Assembly: GCF_030323545.1 (NCBI RefSeq)
Contig: NZ_CP122954.1
Location: 1,426,001 to 1,490,000, forward strand
Direction: 5' to 3'
DNA: 64,000 nucleotides
Source of the DNA: Helicobacter pylori
GTDB lineage: Bacteria; Campylobacterota; Campylobacteria; Campylobacterales; Helicobacteraceae
Within the stretch, counting starts at the first letter, position 1; each line of letters begins with the position of its first letter. The position numbers and the translations under genes were made by a program. Shown one piece after another: positions 63,744-64,000 of the stretch. Below the pieces are notes generated by a model, which had not been told where the DNA came from, did not search any database, and saw only the letters and a list, made by a program, of their open reading frames with translations.

Positions 63744-64000
63744 AATTTAGCGAAATTCCCCAACATGTTAAAGGCTAAATTTTTTCGGTTTTCTTCTACG
63801 GCTTTATACCCGTCATTCAAAGCGCTCATCAAATAGATTTGCATCGCTTCTTTATCTTCTAACAGGCTGTCATCAATTTGCAAATCCACTAATTCCCCCA
63901 ACCCATTAAAACTCACGCTCACCATTCCCCCACCGCTTTTGGAAGTGTGGATCGTGTCTTTATTTTTTTCTTCTAGTTGGGAAAACTCTTTTTTCATGCC
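63740..64000 (-). CDS. YbaB/EbfC nucleoid-associated protein (5' end outside window)
   Basis: The visible 86 codons end in NLAFNMLGNFAKL and contain GGGMVSVSFNGLGELVDLQI, the YbaB core. The first in-window ATG (63997) is internal: the frame is open through the window edge, and the family protein is about 97 residues, so the start lies about 10 codons beyond. It binds DNA as a dimer (family knowledge). It overlaps the PDZ gene by 4 bases. Confidence 0.8.
   Translation of the reverse strand, partial: GMKKEFSQLEEKNKDTIHTSKSGGGMVSVSFNGLGELVDLQIDDSLLEDKEAMQIYLMSALNDGYKAVEENRKNLAFNMLGNFAKL

Overview
The window is chromosomal DNA of Helicobacter pylori. The evidence is a complete urease cluster (ureAB ureIEFGH), the comB6-comB10 competence apparatus, the fucosyltransferase futC with its poly-C tract, a Hor-type outer membrane protein, the TlpA and TlpC chemoreceptors, and a gene order matching the HP0100 to HP0035 stretch of the reference chromosome. 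Coding density is high, the sequence is A+T rich, and homopolymer tracts are frequent.

Layout. Bases 1-7.2 kb hold queH (cut by the window edge), tlpA, thrC, a lipoprotein, a 2-hydroxyacid dehydrogenase and an unknown gene. Bases 7.3-9.9 kb hold futC (frameshifted by a C14 tract) and a GATC-type restriction-modification pair. Bases 10.1-20.4 kb hold tRNA-Ser, fabD, mtnN, rpoD, an NlpC/P60 lipoprotein, mqo, rplM-rpsI and tlpC. Two inverted copies of a ~196-bp element resembling IS200/IS605 ends flank 5.4-20.7 kb. Bases 20.8-26.4 kb hold a repeat-rich secreted protein, outer membrane genes, prfA and rpsT. Bases 26.5-34.6 kb hold glmM, lspA, tRNA-Val and urease: a channel (UreI), a nickel enzyme (UreAB) and four maturation proteins.

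Bases 34.7-43.3 kb, on the minus strand, are the most unusual part. They look like a decayed type-VII-like (WXG100/ESX) toxin locus: a coiled-coil gene with a C8 tract, a large Hsp70/actin-like ATPase, an unknown gene, an intact WXG100-like protein (HP0062 type), a toxin-like protein whose end resembles a WHH/HNH nuclease, a SUKH (SMI1/KNR4) immunity-like protein, a small helical protein and an FtsK/EssC-like ATPase. Comparing frames by eye, I count seven in-frame stops and four frameshifts in five genes; the small genes are intact.

Bases 43.4-54.6 kb hold a lipoprotein, putA-putP (proline use), a cytosine methyltransferase with an internal deletion, an adenine methyltransferase, agmatine deiminase, and hypF-hypE (NiFe-hydrogenase maturation). 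Bases 54.6-55.1 kb are an intergenic stretch with gene remnants. Bases 55.1-58.6 kb make GDP-fucose (manC, gmd, fcl), the donor for FutC. Bases 58.7-63.7 kb are the comB DNA-uptake operon, including the small lipoprotein gene comB7. The window ends inside a YbaB/EbfC gene.

All functional calls are from reading the sequence and family knowledge; no database search was run. HP numbers are from memory of the 26695 gene order.
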